NCBI RefSeq assembly: GCF_042100115.1
Contig: NC_091272.1
Span: 806,001 to 870,000, forward strand
Reading direction: 5' to 3'
Length of the DNA: 64,000 nucleotides
Origin: Alternaria dauci
Taxonomy: Eukaryota; Ascomycota; Dothideomycetes; Pleosporales; Pleosporaceae
Every line of letters starts with the position of its first letter. Within the stretch, counting starts at the first letter, position 1. The notes below the pieces were generated by a model. That model did no database searches. It was given only the letters and a program-made list of their open reading frames with translations, and was not told the origin of the DNA. The position numbers were made by a program, and so were the translations under genes. This document shows, one piece after another, positions 9,786-22,719 of this stretch.

Positions 9786-12700
9786 TTAGGTCGGGGTGGG
9801 CGCTGCGGCACCGGTAATGTCGCTGTCCTCGCCCTCAACCGGCGCACATGTGCAGAAGAGGTTTGTGTCGCCATACGCTGTGATACCGTTAGTTCATGGA
9901 TCCAAATATGAGAACCACAGAGTTAGACTTACCATCATCCAGCCTCGTAACACTAGGCCAGAACTTCTTCGCCCTCAAGTAGCTCAGGGGATACGCCGCC
10001 TTCTCACGGCTATAGCTCCTGTCCCACTCTCCAGTGATAAGATCTTGCTGTGTATGTGGGCTCATCTTAAGCACATTGCCGACCTTGGGCTGTTGACCCT
10101 CCTCGACCTCCTTGATCTCCTTCCTGATGCTGATCAACGCGTCACAGAAACGGTCTAGCTCAGCCTTGCTCTCCGATTCGGTAGGTTCAATCATGAGGGT
10201 GTTGGCGACGGGCCAGCTCATGGTGGGGGCGTGGAAACCGTAGTCCTGAAGACGCTTGGCGATGTCAATAGCTTCGATACCGGCGGTTTCCTTGAAGCCA
10301 CGAACATCGAGGATAAATTCGTGGGCGCAGCGGCCTTCGTCGTTGGTGTAGAGGATGGGGTAGTAGGGCTTGAGGCGGGAGAGGATGTAGTTGGCGTTTA
10401 GGAGGGTGATCTTGGTGGCTTGGGTGAGGCCGACAGCACCCATCATCTTAATGTAAGCCCAGCTGATGGGGAGGATGCTGGCACTTCCCCAGGGTGCACC
10501 ACTGACGGGGTGGATGGCTTGAGCGCCACCAGTCTCGCCGCGGAGATGGCCGGGAAGGAAGGGCGAGAGATGCTCCTTGACACCGATGGGACCTACACCT
10601 GGTCCACCGCCACCGTGGGGGATACAGAAGGTCTTGTGAAGGTTGAGATGGCATACGTCAGCCCCAATCTCGCCTGGTGAGCAGAGACCAATCTGTGCGT
10701 TCATATTGGCACCGTCCATGTAGACTTGACCGCCGTGCTGGTGGATCAGGTCACAAGCAGCCTTGACACTGGGCTCAAAGACACCGAAAGTACTGGGGTA
10801 GGTGACCATGAAGGCACCAAGCTCTTCGCTATGCTTCTCGCACTTGGCCTTCAAGTCTGCCATATCCAGGTTGCCGGTCGCTTGGTCGCACTTGATGGGC
10901 ACAACACGCATACCACACATGGCAGCACTAGCAGGGTTGGTTCCGTGCGCCGAGACAGGAATCAAGCAGATGTCGCGCTTTTTGCCAGGCTGCTGCTCGA
11001 GGTACTTGCGAATGACACGAAGACCGGTAAACTCGCCCTGGGCACCAGAGTTGGGCTGTAGCGAAACCGAGTGGAAACCCGTGATGTCAGCCAGGTCGTC
11101 TTCCAGCTGCTTGATCATATCGGTGTATCCCTGGGCGCGGTCTAGAGGCAGGAAGGGATGTAAGTTGGAGACGGTATCGAATGACACAGGCGCCATCTCC
11201 GCGGTGGAGTTGAGCTTCATTGTGCAGGATCCAAGAGGAATCATCGAGTGTACTAGAGATAGATCCTTGGAAGACAGATGGTTGATGTAACGAAGAAGCT
11301 CGGTCTCAGAGTGGTGCGAGTTGAATACTGGGTGGGTCATGAACTCGCTAGTTCTCTTGAACGGCTCCGGAAGCTCAATGTCGACAGATTCAGCAAAGGA
11401 CCACTCAGTTTGATTCCCCTGGGACCTGAACATGTTGAGTACGCTGGCGATAGTGCTTGCATCCGTAGTTTCGTCGACAGAAATGCCGACGTGCTGGTCG
11501 TCAATCTTTCGTAAAAGTACACCCTTGTGCTCGAGTTGAGAGATGATCATTTCAGTCTTATCGCCAGTCTCCACAACGAATGTATCGAACAGAACGGGTG
11601 CGTTGTCCATCTTTCCGCGCTGGCCAGTCTTGAAACCATTGGCGATGATTGCTTGTTGAATCATGCGAGCCTTTGCAACTACCTGCTTGGCGATGGCAGT
11701 CAAGCCCCTCGGCCCATGATACACAGCATACATGGCGCTCATATTGGCCAACAGTGCCTGTGCTGTGCAGATGTTGCTAGTGGCCTTTTCACGGCGAATG
11801 TGTTGCTCACGGGTTTGCAGCGCAAGTCGTGCTGCAGGGTTGCCGAGCCTGTCCTTTGAGAGACCGATCAGACGACCAGGAATCTTGCGCTTGTACTTCT
11901 CGTCGCAAGCGAAGAAAGCCGCGTGTGGTCCACCAAAGCCCAGAGGGACGCCGAATCGTTGTGCGTTTCCGAAAGCGATATCGGCACCGAACTCTCCCGG
12001 CGGAGTGAGCAGTGTGAGGGCGAGGAGGTCGGTCGCAACACTGAACAGGGCACCAGTCTTGTGCACCTTGTCGGCGAGTCCGCGGAAGTCGTTGACACCT
12101 CCATCCGTGTCCGGGTACTGAGCGAGCACACCGACAAGGTCCTGGCCTAGCTCCTCGACCCTCTTGCTGTTGTCCTTGAGCACGTCTGCAACCTCGATGT
12201 TGATGCCAAAGCCTTCAGCGCGAGAGTAGAGAACAGCAAGAGTCTGGGGATGACACCGCTCGGACACGAGGAAAGTCTTGTTCTTGCTCTTCTGCTTGGA
12301 CAGTGGCATCATGCCCATGGACATTGTCATGGCCTCGGCCGCCGCAGTGGGCTCGTCCAGCACTGACGCATTCGCAATGCTCAGGCCAGTCAGGTCCGAG
12401 ACCATGGTCTGGAAGTTGAGCAGCGACTCGAGGCGTCCCTGGCTGATCTCTGGCTGGTATGGGGTGTAGCTGGTGTACCAGGCGGGGTTCTCGAGCACAT
12501 TCCTCTTGATGACCTCGGGCACCTTTGTGCCATAATAGCCCTGGCCAATCAGGCTCTTGCCCGGCTTGTTCTGGGCCAGGATGTCCTTTGCGCTGTTGAG
12601 GAAGGCCGACTCGGGCACGCCGTTGCTCTGCCATGCGTCGTGGTGGTGGTCTGACAGCTTCCCAATCTTCAACTCGCGCGCCGACAAGATGTCGGCGGGA

Positions 12701-13077
12701 ATCACCTGGCGCACAAACTCGTCTAGGCTGCTCGCAGGCGGGTCCAGCGCCTTGAGCATAGCCTCTGCGGATTCGGCAGACGGTCCAATGTGACGGCGGG
12801 GAAACGTGTCGAGCGCATCGAGCGGTTTGGCCGAATCGGTCTGCTGGGGCGGGGTGTCGAGGACATCGTCTGCGGCTTCGACGGCTGCGGCTGCGGCCGC
12901 CTGTTGCGCATTTGAAGCCTTTTGCTGGAACCCGCGCTTTTGGAAAGTTTGCAGGGTTTGGGATGCGATTGCGCGTGGAGAGCTGCCCGCGAGCTGCGGA
13001 CGCGACAGCTGGGCTACACACGTCGATCGTGAGAGCCTGCTAGCAGTGCTAGCTGCTCGGAGACATGCCGTACGCAT
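9786..13077 (-). CDS. GCV2: Glycine dehydrogenase (decarboxylating), glycine cleavage system P protein, mitochondrial
   Basis: PLP enzyme that decarboxylates glycine and passes the aminomethyl group to the lipoyl H protein, feeding one-carbon metabolism in mitochondria. Two exons: 13077-9933 and 9877-9786, 1078 residues, close to the yeast and human length. The start MRTACLRAASTASRLSRS is an arginine- and serine-rich presequence, so I chose 13077 over longer openings. The mature part begins near LDTFPRRHIGPS. The PLP-lysine motif HLNLHKTFCIPHGGGGPG places the cofactor lysine at about residue 815. Other signatures are SYTPYQPEISQGRLESLLNFQ, PLGSCTMKLNST and YPSTFGVFE. The intron near the 3' end joins TRLDD to AYGDTNLFCTCAPVE, the expected C-terminal block, and removes a false read-through end. 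Confidence 0.97.
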
Positions 13078-13600
13078 TCTGGCTGTGTGGTTGTAGTACC
13101 AAGGCTGTGGGGAGACGCCCCGGGAAGCAATTAATTTTGAACAAACGGATCTGTATTCTGTTGGGCAGATCCTGTGCGAGCAATTGGCCCAGCTGTTCAA
13201 AAGTTTGGGAGGCTCGCCACCGTAATGATGGTGACGTTGGCGGGGAAGACGCGTGCAGTACACTCACACCCAAGAAAGGGTACGAGTGAGGATTTACAAG
13301 GGAAAAAAAGAAACAGGACCACAAAGTCGCGAGACGCTCAATTCACAGCCTTGACAGCCCTCCTTCATCGCTATCTACACTCTCTGACCCGTCATTATCC
13401 GCGACTGTGGTGATAAGCTGACCGTTGCCGAGCTAACGGACGCGTGCCACTAAACCCCAAGCCGACCGACCTTGCATCCACACGCATTCCTAGCACCCAT
13501 TGGGCAAAAGTACACCGACCACCGCTGCATTCTGTTACTTGATATCCACATAACCCGCACCGTCGTCTCCTCCGCCTGTTCTGGGCACGGTTCAACTCGA
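13078..13600. other. Intergenic region, GCV2 5' / NTE1 3'
   Basis: Promoter of the glycine dehydrogenase gene and 3' region of NTE1, both on the minus strand. No other gene seen. Confidence 0.5.
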
Positions 13601-16600
13601 CTAAATGCTTGCCCGTCGTGGTGCCATTGTCCGTCGGAGATTCTTCTCCTTCTCCGTCTCTTCGGTGACGGGCAGCACGCCTTGTTCGCGAAGTTGCGCT
13701 AGATATTCTTTGCCTGTGCAGTGCATTGCGTTAGCAAATCTTTTTCACATGCCATACCCAAGCCTGCATCTTCGCTTACCATATTTGTACCCAACTTCGT
13801 AGATCTCTTCAAACTTTGCAAAGTCAAGCGTGCCGTACGCATCGATTGGCGGGCGCATGTACCTGCATCCCGGTGTGTTCTTCGCACGTTCCAGCGCATC
13901 GATGCTAGACACGTACGCGAGACGCGACTGAATCTCCGATAGAGTCGGAGGGTTGGGGTAGCTAGAAAATGGATTCCACCGATTGAACGTCGCCCAGAAG
14001 CCACTTAATGAGTCGCCAAAAGATTGCGGTGCATTATCATCAAGACTGCCCACGTCGACTGCGAAGATGACATCTGCACCCAGACTCTTCATGTGCGTGA
14101 CGGTCAAGTTGTCAATGTAACCACCGTCCAAAAGCATACTGCCGTTGTCACAGAGCGGAGGAAGTAACCCAGCAAGTGACATTGATGCGCGCACATAGCG
14201 CCACACGTATCCGCTTGTGTGGATTTCCGAACGCGACTTGCTGATGTTGGTGGTATTGCAGTAGAACTCGAGCCAGAAGTCTTCCATCTGGGAGTTGCCA
14301 AATGTCTTGAAGATACCGCGATTGAACTCGTGGCCAGTCGTGTATGAAGCAGAAGGATAGGTCAGATCGAGTGCGAATCTCCACATGCTACCCATGCGGC
14401 CTGCAAACTTCTTTGCTCGACCATACATGGGAACGACATCAGCGTCCCAAGCGTAGAGCGCACCTATGAAGCTGCCAATGGATGTACCACCCACAATGTC
14501 GATCGGGATGCCAGCCTCCTCGAGCGCGCGGATGATGCCAATCTGGGATATACCACGAGCGCCGCCGCCGCCCAACACAAGACCTACTGACCGACCACAC
14601 AAACGTCGCGCAAGGCGATGGAAGTCACCCTTGAAAGGTGTGTCTGCTGAGTAGAGCGGCGTCTGTCGGACTTTCCTTGACGTGTACTTTTGGATCTCGG
14701 CCTGGATGACCTGTACGCGTTGCTTCAGCGCGTTTCCAAAGCGCCGTCCAGCATGGTGGACTGGTTCCGAGGTTGCGCGGAAGGACATCTGAATATGATG
14801 GTGACTGCCGTTAATCCATGGGCGGTTGCGCAACCACTTCCTCGTTAATCCTGAAGGACAGTATCTTTCCGAATGCAGAAGCACCAACTCTTTGCGTGCA
14901 GTCGTCTTCGTTGTCAACAGGAACCGCTCATACTCGCCAATATTTGGTGACGACTCAGCTAGACCTACGAGCAGAATGCAATCCGCCTGGTTGATACACG
15001 TTTGAGTCCAGGGCGACTTGACTGGCGTATCGGCGACGTAGATGACCATACCATATCTTTCCTCTAAATCGGCAAGGTATTGCGAAAGTTTAAGTTTACC
15101 CATGCGGCTGAAGGCATGTCGTCCGAGATGATTGAGAATGGCAGCCTGATTGAGTGAGACCACACCTTGTGGCATACCAATTTGCGTGAGGGCGTTCACT
15201 AGGCGACTTCCAAAGTCTACCACTGGAATGCCAGCAGTCACCGGGAGAACAGCGACAGTGCGGAGATTGACTGTAGACGACACATTCGCCCGGGTGGCTT
15301 TTGTGCTACGCTCTTTGCTTTGTTCATGCAGTGGGTCATCAACCAAAGCTCGCATTCGGGACGCGATAATCTTTGAGATCTTGATGGTGATGCCGGGATG
15401 TTCCAGAGCAAGGCTGTTGAAGAGCGTTTTCGGAAACTTTGCAAGTTCTGTATCTCGGATAGCATGTAATGACCCTGGTCGAGAGGACTCTGTGAGCACT
15501 TCAAGCTCACCCACGCTGTCACCTTGGCCGTACTCCCCAATAACTTTTACGGCGCTACTTTCCGCATCGCGGATAGCTCGCAATCGTCCATTCAAGACGA
15601 TGTAGATAGCATCACTCTCGTCGTCCTGGTTGTAGATCACTTGGCCGGCATTCACTTGGACCCATTCCAAAGCGAAGTCGATATGCTGAATCAAGCGTGG
15701 AAGGAGCGTCGTGAGGCGCTTTGCTATCGTGAGTAGTACGACAGGGTACCTTTCGACGATTCTCTCGATCGCTGAGCGGGGCAAGAAACCTACGTAAACG
15801 TCCGTCTTGGCTGTGACATCGACAAAGGATCGGTTCGACGATACAGCTCCGAGGTAGCCAGCGAGCCCACCAGGCTTGGTCATGAACAGACTGCGCCTTG
15901 TCCGCTTCTTCTTACTACCATCTGCAGCAGTTCGCGAAGGAGTAGTTGATCCTGGTGGGCGTTGTGACGAACCAAACAGGTCATCTTCAGTCACACCAGG
16001 TCCATTCGGAAGTGTCCCTAGCACGTTGGTCTCGGGTCCGTCATCTTCCACGGGTACGCTCACGTCCAGGAATCCATCGATTACGTAGTATAGGCCAGGA
16101 TTCCTTTCTCCCTGCTCTACAAGCACAGAGTCTTTGGGAAAGAAAACAATCTCCACATCGTTGACGACTTCTTCCAATATGTTTTGTGACCCTGTAGTGC
16201 TCATACTTGACATGCCTGATGCTGATGCTACAGACTCAGTGTCTCCGTCCCGTGAGCCCCCGGCATAAGGATCAATGAAGCCAAATGCGTTGGTGAAGAC
16301 GGCCTTTTGTCTCTTGGCGTCGAAGGAGACAAGCTGAGGTGACTGTTCCACCGAGGCAGTTGGCCTGGGCATAGGATTCTCCGGATTAGTGAGTCCGATG
16401 GCCTTGAACATGCACCTCAGGATGGACTCCCGGAATACTGTAGCTTCATCGATAGACTCTTGGCGGTGGAGGGTTTTGGGACGTAACGAGGGAGATGCGA
16501 AAGGGTTGAAATTGCTGGCGTCCAATGGTGTGCGAATGTCTCGACGGTCCTGTTGATGTTGGTATGGCTGAGAAAAACTGCTACGGCCGCTGCGACTGGT

Positions 16601-18271
16601 TCCTCGCGCCATCTGCGAGTTGGTCAACAGATCGCCTGCGCTGATTCGGTCGTTGCGCGGTCCCTGGTCCGGTGATGCGACCTTGGGTAATACGTGGTTG
16701 CTTGTGTTAGTCTCTGCTCCGCGCGCAGCTGCAAGTCGGGCCTGTGCAGCTGTTCCTCTTCTCAAGGAGACACTGGATCTCGTTCGGCGACCAGCCCCGG
16801 GGTTATGCAATGCTATTCCCTTCATGCCTTCGTCTGAGCCGATACGTTCTGTTTCCTTTGCAAACTTCTCCTTGAGTCGTTCGAGAGGAGCATCACGTAG
16901 GAACCCTGGAAGATCGTAGGTAGTGTACTTGTTCATGAGCTTTTCCGTGCGAAGGACCTCGTTCGTCAGACTGAGATAAGCATGGCTGGTCGCAAGAGTG
17001 ACTCTCTGGAGCCGTGTGAGGATGACTTGGACAATGTGCGCCGTCGCTTTGGGGTATATGCGCGTTAGTCGACGAAATGCAGTAGCCGGAATGATGGCGA
17101 TGGTGGTGTCCACGGTTGCGCGTGCGACGATATCCGGATGGGCAGACTTGGGTTTTGCAGGGCGCGATGGCGATGCCCGGGTTTTGCTGTGTTTGAGACG
17201 CTCGTCACCGAACCCATTCAGATCTAACGACAGAGGCGGTACGCTTTGAAGCCGGCCGCCTGCTGTTGGACTGTTCAGAGTCGATGTTCTCCGATGCCGT
17301 AATTTGACCTCAGGAACTTCGTGCGGAGTGTGTGGTCTAGATTCGTCGAAATGAAAGCTACTGTTCCGCGACATGGATGGTCTTGCCTCTCGTTGAGGTG
17401 TTCCCGGCGCACTTAGTCGTGGGTCATCGTCTTCGTCATGACGCAGCTTGACATCTTCTGTAAACAAGGCGAGAATGGAGAACAGCGAAGACATTGGTGC
17501 TCCATTTTTGACTTCAGTAAGAAGCTGATAGCCCTGCTGGCGACGGTCGCCGGATGATCCCTCGCCCATGTCATCCTCATCAGAGTCTGAATCATTCCGG
17601 TTCGACTTGACAAAGATCTGAACTAAGCCATCTACTACGAGGCAGAAGCCTTTCTCTTCTTCCAAGAGAATAGTCTCGCCAGCTACCAATCGACGAGTCT
17701 GCATGGTGCGAGTCAGCTCGTGAAAGACTGGGCGCTCCAAGTAACCGAACACTTTGATCGCGCTCAAGAATTCATCAAGGTAGTTGGACAAGCCCCTCTT
17801 GGAATCGCTTTCGGCACTGTCTGGAAAGACCTCGACCTGTGGCTCCTCACGCTGCGGCTCGGGCGGTAGTCGCGCGTACATTGTCATGTATCTATACCTC
17901 ACAAAGTAGCTGACGGTAGATACAATGAAGACGATAACGAGCATCCTATCAATGTTTAGCTAAGCACCTTTCAGAAGGCCGGCGACGTACAGAGTTGTGA
18001 AATTCATCGTAAAGGTCAGGCTCATGGAAAAGAGCGTAAACAGCCATGTCGGCAGGGTATATGTGACCCAGTACAGAACGGTGGGCAGTACACTGAAAAT
18101 GGACAGAATGACACGCCCCAAGAGACCAAAGCTGGTCGACGGGGTGGTATCCGCGGGTTTCATGCCGAGCACCGAGTTGGAGATGGCCTCTGCCGTGTTA
18201 TATACAGCTGCTTTGGAGACATCCGCGAGTGACCGAGACGTAGCAGTTCCTGGGACTGCCATGGAGGCCAT
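13601..18271 (-). CDS. NTE1: Lysophospholipase NTE1 (patatin-like, neuropathy target esterase homologue)
   Basis: ER membrane serine hydrolase that deacylates phosphatidylcholine to glycerophosphocholine. Three exons: 18271-17991, 17945-13780 and 13713-13601, 1519 residues, normal for fungal NTE1. Two or three membrane segments lie at the N-terminus ([36 protein letters not shown] spans intron 1). Cyclic-nucleotide-binding-like domains follow, for example [20 protein letters not shown] and [20 protein letters not shown]. The patatin domain has the oxyanion loop LGGGGARG, nucleophile elbow GGTSIGSF and the DGG of LLDGGYIDN, completing the Ser-Asp dyad. The last exon ends [14 protein letters not shown], a typical NTE1 tail. 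The ATG at 18271 has a strong context (CCCACCATGG). It diverges from ARP9 with a gap of 306 bp. Confidence 0.97.
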
Positions 18272-18577
18272 GGTGGGCAAAGGTGAGCTCCGTACCGAAT
18301 TCGGACCGTCACGAGCCAGTGTTTCCAGAAATTTCTAGAGTTGCCAGTCCAGGGCGGGCAGGGCCAGGACTCGCATGATGTGCCGTGCTGTGGGCACGTT
18401 GAAATGCGCGGGCATGGACTGGGTAGCACTTGGTGCTTGCATGTGGGGGGCCAGCTTGTGACAGTGCGCCCGTGCATCGACTAGCGCGGAAGTCGCGAAA
18501 CTACACCGCGGTGCGTCTGGAGCTCTCACTCGCGCGCCGGAGCTTGTCAGCCAGTATACCTCAGCGATTGCGCCACG
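18272..18577. other. Divergent promoter region, NTE1 / ARP9
   Basis: 306-bp region between two start codons facing away from each other. It must hold both promoters; no clear TATA box. Confidence 0.5.
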
Positions 18578-20615
18578 ATGCCGCCTTTTAAAGATGACCA
18601 GATCATCGTGAGTCTCACGTGCCATTCACACGTCCAGTCCAAGCGCTAACCCCATTAGATCATTGCGCCCGGCTCGGAGACGACGGTCGCGCAGCTGGGC
18701 CTGCCAGAGTCCTTCACCCCAGCGCGTCTGCGCGTAAGATCGCGCATGTTCCCCGCAGAGAAGGAAGGCGAATTCGAGCCCTACAAGATTCGGAGAAAGC
18801 AGGAGCAGCACATCGCGACCAACGGCGAACCCAACGACGAATCGCAGCAGGAAAAGAAGCCCACCGAAGGCGACGACGAAGTCGTCTGGGAAGAAGACCG
18901 TGTGTCAGAGGAAGGCGCGATATGGCCCATCCAGAAGGGCAGAATCGTCGACTGGCCATGCTTCTTTGCCCTCATCACCCACACGTACAATTCCCTGAAC
19001 CCGCCCTTCCACACGCCCATCCTACTCATCACGCAACCGGCATGGACCCCACGTGAGCACGAGAAGCTCACCCAGTTCTTCTTCGAGAAGTTCAAGGTGC
19101 CAGCGTTCGGCCTGATGGACGCGGCACTGGCGACGACCTGGGCATATGGCGTACACACAGCGACAGTAATCGACGTAGGCAAAGACAAGGCAGACATCAC
19201 TGCCGTGAGCGAGTTCATCCCGCACACACAGGGCAGGGTCATCTCCTTGGAGGGATGTGGAGGCGAAGCCTTCACCCAAGGACTTTTGTCCAAGCTAAAG
19301 TCCAAGGGGCTGAACCGCGACATGTGTGAGCAACTCAAGAGGTCGCCGATTTGCGAGTTGTTACCCCCGGGAACACCTCTGCCGGGACCGGGGGATGCCG
19401 CCTCAAAAGACGCCCCTACAAACCCCGCGGCACTTGCATCGACTGGTGCGACTGGACCTGGCGCAGCTGCTGCAGCCTCGATCGGGAACGTGCCACGAGG
19501 CCCGGGCATAGATACAGAAGTCGGCGAAGACACCAGTCTCGAAGAGAGTGAAGGTGTCTTGGACGTTGCAAGCATCGTGGCTGGCGGCAAGATGTCGGAA
19601 TATCTCGCCAAGAAGGAGAAGGAGAAGCAGGAAAAGGCCAATGCAAAGAAGAAGGGTGGTCCCGCCCCGGCAGCCAACAAGCCGGTCAGGTTACCCAACT
19701 CCCGGCTGGAAAAAGCCACATTCTTGTACGAGGACCACGCGCTCCTGGATACCCTGAAGAACATGAACCTCAATACCCAGGAGATGGCAGATGCAAAGGG
19801 CGCACTGGACGAAGGCCCCAATAGGAAAGGACAAGAGAACGGCGAGAACGGCGATCCTGCCTCTGCAACTGAGGCAACCGGTACTGGCGAATCTGGTGCC
19901 ACTGGTAAACGAACCGGATCGATAAGACGCGAGATTGAGGTCGGTACTGAGCGATTCATGGCTGATGGCGATGGCACATTGGAGAAGATTGCAGATGCCG
20001 TCCATAGGGCTATATCGTCCATCGACGAAGTGGGAAAAAGAAGCGACCTATGGGAACAGCTCATCGTTTGTGGTAACGGGTCAAAGCTGCGAGGTAAGCT
20101 CCAACCTTGTTCTAATCGTTATAATGCGTGCTAACGTCTACGTAGGCTTCAAAGAGTCGCTACTCCAGACGATCCAGACCAAGTACCTGGTCTCGCCCTC
20201 TTCGGCCACCATCTTCACATCTGAGATCCCATCCAACGTCTCGACGCCACTTGGAACCGGAGCGAACACACCGCAGCCCCAGCTCGGCCCCCACGGCGGC
20301 TCGCAAGTCAACCCGCTCCTACTCGCAGCAACAACTGCGCAGACACAACACATGATGCCCCATGGAGGCATTCCTGGCATGTCGGGCAACACTCACTCAT
20401 CGCACGGCCAAACGCCCACAACAATCAAATTCGTCAAGCCACCGGAGTACTTCCCTGAGTTCAAGGACGTCGGCTTCGACGAGTCTGCCTTCCTTGGTGC
20501 TCAGGTCGCAGCAAAGGTCATCTTTGTAGTCGACCAGGGCCAAAGTAAGGGTTACATGACACGTCCTGACTACAACGACCAGGGTCCACAAGGCATCCAC
20601 GACTACAGCCTGTAA
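18578..20615 (+). CDS. ARP9: Actin-related protein ARP9 (SWI/SNF and RSC chromatin remodelling)
   Basis: Nuclear actin-fold subunit that, with ARP7 in yeast, binds the HSA region of SWI/SNF and RSC ATPases. Three exons: 18578-18607, 18659-20093 and 20146-20615, 644 residues. The first exon encodes only MPPFKDDQII, joined to IIAPGSETTVAQLGLPESFT, the typical start of fungal ARP9. Actin-fold pieces are visible: FHTPILLITQPAWTPREHEK, KVPAFGLMDAALATTWAYG, TATVIDVGKDKADITAVSEF and LIVCGNGSKLRGFKESLLQT. A low-complexity, lysine- and acid-rich insert (about residues 250-320) separates the subdomains, as usual in filamentous fungi. The intron at 20094-20145 rebuilds a Gly codon. Alternative actin-related proteins are less likely given the N-terminal block. 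Confidence 0.88.
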
Positions 20616-21285
20616 TTCAGGCGATGAATCAGCAATGTGTTACTTTTCCAACCAGCCATTTTGGAGTTTAGGCACGGTTATGGATATCCCGGCGTTGCCA
20701 AAAAGGAAAGCCTGGGGTAAAGTTTGGTCAAACAGGCGATTGCACATGTGTACCGATAGGCGAGCGACGCATCGCGAGATGCAACCCTCCAAATTCATTT
20801 TCATGACCACTTACAAGCCACCTCTTTCTTTTTCGCCTGGGTCAAGATTGTGAGAGCGAAACGCCCATTTGTTGCTTCTGCTAACTAGCATCGGAGTCCG
20901 CCGATCGCCCTGGCGGCTTCGCTCCGCTCCACACGTGCGAGACATTAGCGAGCGGCTAACCGGATCTGGCGGTCCTTACTTGGGGCAACTGATACAGATA
21001 AGTACTGCTTGTGCCACCCGCTTCCTGTTGCTCTTGTCTTGATTGTCTTCTTGCTTCTTGCTTCTTGTGCCAAACTTTCGACGGTTTCTGTTTGTGTGAA
21101 TCCAACATCCGTTACGCCTACGCCCCTTATCACGAAGTTTTCCACTTGGAGCCGCGTCTCGGCATCTGCTCCGAACAATTGCCGCGGCTAGAACACGTCT
21201 TTACTTTTCCACGAGCTGGAAAGCCGAAACTTGTTACTTGAAGAGAAGGAACTCCCAGACAGTAGAAGGATATAAAAAATTCACC
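20616..21285. other. Intergenic region, ARP9 / guanine deaminase
   Basis: 3' region of ARP9 and promoter of the guanine deaminase gene. A TATAAAA sequence at 21271-21277 is only about 15 bases before the ATG, probably too close to act as TATA box for that start. Nothing else recognised. Confidence 0.45.
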
Positions 21286-22719
21286 ATGGCAGCATCTGCA
21301 CCGATATCGAAAACCATTTACACCGGCCCCTTTGTTCACAGCAAATCACTCTCTGAACTTGAGATCCAAGAACATGGCGCAATCGGCGTAGACGAAGACG
21401 GCATAATTCGTTTCGTCGAACGGAATGTACAAGATGGTAGCCTTTCCAGTCTTATCCAGCAAAAGGGAGACGACTGGGCTGACGCGCAGATTGTCGAGAT
21501 CAATGGATCTGGTTTCTTCTTCCCCGGCTTCATAGATACACACGTCCACGCACCTCAACATCCCAATACCGGCCTTTTTGGGAAGACCACACTACTGGAT
21601 TGGTTACAGAAGTACACATTTCCCATGGAATCTTCATTCAAGAACGTGTCTCTTGCACACCGCGTGTACCAAAACTTCGTTTCGCGGACACTATCACACG
21701 GCACAACGACAGCCGCATACTTTGCCACTATCCATGTGCCAGCCACCAACGCCCTTGCCGACATTTGTCTGAAGCGAGGTCAGAGAGCGCTTGTAGGCAG
21801 AGTCTGTATGAACAGTGACCTCAGCCCCGAATACTACAGAGACGAAAGCGCAGAAAGCAGTTATGCAGACTCAAAAGCTAGCATCGACTACATACGCTCC
21901 ATCGACCCAAAAGGCGAGATTGTGAAACCCATCATCACACCCCGTTTCGCGCCTAGCTGTACAAGAGATTGTCTGTCTGCTATGGGTAAGCTAGCGAAAG
22001 AGACAGATGCACATGTCCAAACGCACATCTCGGAGAATAAAGGCGAGATTGAGCTTGTCAAGGAGTTGTTCCCGGAGAGCAAGAGTTACACGGATGTGTA
22101 CGAGACGTATGGATTGTTGACAGACAAGACAATCTTGGCGCATGCAGTTCATCTCTCGGACGAGGAGAGAAAGGTGATTTTAGAGCGCAAGAGCAAGATC
22201 TCGCACTGCCCAGCGTCAAATACCGCAATCACGTCAGGATGTGCACCAATTCGATCACTGCTGGAAGAAGGACACACGATTGGTCTGGGAACGGATGTCT
22301 CAGGTGGTAACTCGCCCTCGATATTAGAGAACGTACGGCAAGCGATATGGGTGTCGCGGCATCTCTGCATCCAGACTTCAAACGACACAGTGAAGCTTTC
22401 GACGGAAGAAGCTTTGTATCTCGCCACAAGAGGCGGTGCAGCGGTTGTAGGGATGGAAGATAAGATTGGTGGATTCGAGGTTGGGAAGGAGTGGGATGCA
22501 CAGATGATTTGCCTCGGTACTGTCAGCGAGCAAGGTTGCCAGGATGGTGCGTTCGAAGAAGGCCCGGTCGATGTGTTCGGCTGGGAGAGTTGGTCTGACA
22601 AGGTGGAGAAGTGGGTGTATAGTGGTGATGACCGAAACACGGTTGCCGTGTGGGTGAAGGGCCGGCTTGTCCATGAGACGAGAAGATATCCTGGCATGAA
22701 GAGAGCTGCGACTCCTTGA
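21286..22719 (+). CDS. Guanine deaminase
   Basis: Zinc amidohydrolase that converts guanine to xanthine in purine salvage and degradation. Single exon, 477 residues. The start at 21286 sits in a good context (TCACCATGG). The amidohydrolase metal motif PGFIDTHVHAPQ gives zinc ligands His86 and His88. HISEN, LAHAVHLSDEE, SHCPASNTAI and GLGTDVSGGNSPS supply the remaining zinc and substrate residues in the order found in guanine deaminases. QHPNTGLFGKTTLLDWLQKY and HGTTTAAYFATIH are specific to this subgroup rather than chlorohydrolases. The frame stays open a little upstream, but the protein before MAASAP has no conserved features. No targeting signal, so probably cytosolic. Confidence 0.95.
   Translation: MAASAPISKTIYTGPFVHSKSLSELEIQEHGAIGVDEDGIIRFVERNVQDGSLSSLIQQKGDDWADAQIVEINGSGFFFPGFIDTHVHAPQHPNTGLFGKTTLLDWLQKYTFPMESSFKNVSLAHRVYQNFVSRTLSHGTTTAAYFATIHVPATNALADICLKRGQRALVGRVCMNSDLSPEYYRDESAESSYADSKASIDYIRSIDPKGEIVKPIITPRFAPSCTRDCLSAMGKLAKETDAHVQTHISENKGEIELVKELFPESKSYTDVYETYGLLTDKTILAHAVHLSDEERKVILERKSKISHCPASNTAITSGCAPIRSLLEEGHTIGLGTDVSGGNSPSILENVRQAIWVSRHLCIQTSNDTVKLSTEEALYLATRGGAAVVGMEDKIGGFEVGKEWDAQMICLGTVSEQGCQDGAFEEGPVDVFGWESWSDKVEKWVYSGDDRNTVAVWVKGRLVHETRRYPGMKRAATP

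Noticed and set aside
18781..20064. A 427-codon minus-strand frame inside ARP9
   Set aside because: It is the antisense of the ARP9 exon; serine- and proline-rich shadow composition without motifs.
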